Part shown: positions 63,094 to 64,000 of the stretch, in pieces
How the letters are laid out: every line of letters starts with the position of its first letter
Position numbering within the stretch: position 1 is the stretch's first letter
Notes under the pieces: generated by a model
Told to the model about the DNA's origin: nothing
What the model saw: the letters and a program-made list of their open reading frames with translations, nothing else
Database searches by the model: none
Translations under genes and position numbers: made by a program
Origin: Monoplex corrugatus
Lineage: Eukaryota; Mollusca; Gastropoda; Littorinimorpha; Ranellidae
Length of the DNA stretch: 64,000 nt
Assembly (NCBI GenBank): GCA_030674185.1
Contig: JAPXFY010000015.1
Coordinates: forward strand, 25,999,543 to 26,063,542
Direction: 5' to 3'

Positions 63094-63178
63094 ACCTAGC
63101 CAGCTGGTGAATAGAGTGAGGAAGTCACAGGCTTAAGTTTTTGCAGCTGGTGCATAGGGTGCGGGAGTCAAAGGGTTA
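63094..63178. mobile_element. TTAA MITE half copy M12
   Basis: 'ccagctggtgaatagagtga', 'ggcttaagtttttgcagctg' and 'gcgggagtcaaagggtta'. It is the right half of the element, directly after M11, and looks like a tandem duplication of M11's right arm. Confidence 0.75.
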
Positions 63179-63421
63179 CACCTAGCTTAAGCGAAGCTTG
63201 CACACTGAGCTCTTACGGCGCGTCTTATACTAGAACGACACGGTATAAGCTTAGCACTTGCCTGCCTTATCACGTTGAACTAAGGAAAGCTTAGAGGATG
63301 TGGGGGAGACGAATAAGGGGATAAATGGGGGGGGGAGGTGGGAGGGTGCTGTAGGGTGGGAGAGTATCTGTTTTATTAAACTAATGTATGCAGATTTTCC
63401 GCTCACGATATGAAGAACATG
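63179..63421. other. No gene recognised
   Basis: Mixed sequence with a G-rich patch at 63326-63362. Confidence 0.4.
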
Positions 63422-63572
63422 TAGACCCTGACAGAAAATATGGGACGGACTTGCAGGGTGGATGAAGACAGAGAGGGTGGGAGATGTACTGCAGCGACAG
63501 AGAGTAGATTCGTGTGGAAGGCCATGATCGCCAACGCCATGCAGCAGGACAAATGATGATGACGATGAACAC
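63422..63572 (+). mobile_element. RTE-type LINE 3' end fragment
   Basis: 'gtagaccctgacagaaaata', 'ggacggacttgcagggtgga', 'gattcgtgtggaaggccatg', 'atgcagcaggacaaatgatg' + (ATG)n. The fifth copy of this family's last ~150 bp. Confidence 0.75.
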
Positions 63573-64000
63573 CATCTTGTTGTATAAGTTGCCTCAGTTA
63601 ATTCAAAGTGTGGTGAAAGAGCTGAAAATTTTGGAAACAAGGAAAATAATACTTTCAGACATGGGAATATTCAAACAATTTGATGGTCGTTAACTAATTA
63701 CTTCTGAACACTTACATATGAAGATCTACAGACTCCTTTATTTTGAATTGATTTGTTTACCTATTTACGCATATGCTTATTTACTTACTTATCTAGTTAT
63801 TTCCTCTTTTCTTTCATCGCAGGTGAACGACAGACTTGCGGAACTATGACAAAGAAAATATTGTCTTCACCTAGTTGACAGCTGAGACTATGTGCACTGA
63901 CAGGTGGTGGAGGGCTTTCTGTCATGTGAGACGAGTTTATACAGAATAGCTAGTTGTGTTGTGATTCAGACTTTTAATTATTTGTTTATTTAATTTGTAT
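63573..64000. other. No gene recognised
   Basis: AT-rich sequence to the end of the window, with (TTTA)-like patches near 63770 and 63985. Confidence 0.4.

Overview
The window looks like intergenic DNA, or DNA inside introns, from an animal genome. I infer a mollusc, most likely a gastropod. Direct observations: very long (CA)n/(GT)n and (GA)n/(CT)n tracts throughout, several minisatellites, and only retroelement-type coding sequence. From memory of repeat families, the tail 'gacgttaaatcaagcaacg' + (aacg)n, the 'tttcagtttctgaagatgacgtc' repeat and the CR1/L2-, RTE- and I-like LINE ends are typical of molluscs. No bacterial-style operon, rRNA gene, CRISPR array or complete host gene is visible.

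Layout. 0.7-5.8 kb: a long-period (~480 bp) repeat 'A' in about four direct copies, broken up by a 5'-truncated CR1/L2 LINE (1419-2424), a TTAA palindromic MITE (2525-2719) and an RTE-type LINE end with target duplication (4936-5531). 8.24-9.57 kb: a 1.3 kb near-pure polypyrimidine block. 11.8-15.4 kb: a diverged segmental duplication, (CA/GT) tracts, and a MITE whose centre is replaced by microsatellite. 17.5-21.9 kb: an RNase H-domain LINE fragment, a CR1-like end, and a 76-bp satellite with an inverted outlier copy and a palindromic inversion junction. A MITE is inserted in the last repeat unit. 24-30 kb: two tRNA-derived SINEs, LINE ends, microsatellites and a decayed coding-like stretch. 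30.4-32.1 kb: a CpG-containing candidate promoter/first exon followed by a 46-50 bp minisatellite. 33.52-36.55 kb: an essentially full-length RTE-type LINE (minus strand) with a 12-bp target site duplication and one frameshift in RT. 39.6-40.4 kb: a 32-bp minisatellite. 40.77-43.86 kb: the best CR1/L2 copy (minus strand), 5'-truncated and with two frameshifts. 44-57 kb: MITEs, SINE pieces, 23-bp and 59-bp tandem arrays and a 1-kb inverted-repeat pair. 56.65-58.1 kb: an inverted pair of repeat 'C'. 58.46-60.48 kb: a 2-kb two-part satellite (25-bp then 26-bp unit). 60.5-64 kb: LINE ends, microsatellites and a MITE cluster.

Function. The only machinery encoded is retrotransposition (endonuclease, reverse transcriptase, RNase H), and every copy is broken, so none should be autonomous. 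Nested insertions give a relative history: repeats A and C and the 76-bp satellite predate the LINEs and MITEs inserted in them. Many microsatellites sit at LINE 3' ends or inside the MITE, which suggests mobile elements seeded them. The strongest new observation is a TTAA-target palindromic MITE family (piggyBac-like by target and TIR start) with about twelve copies. Two of its insertions can be read to the base. Identity estimates are by eye; no searches were run.
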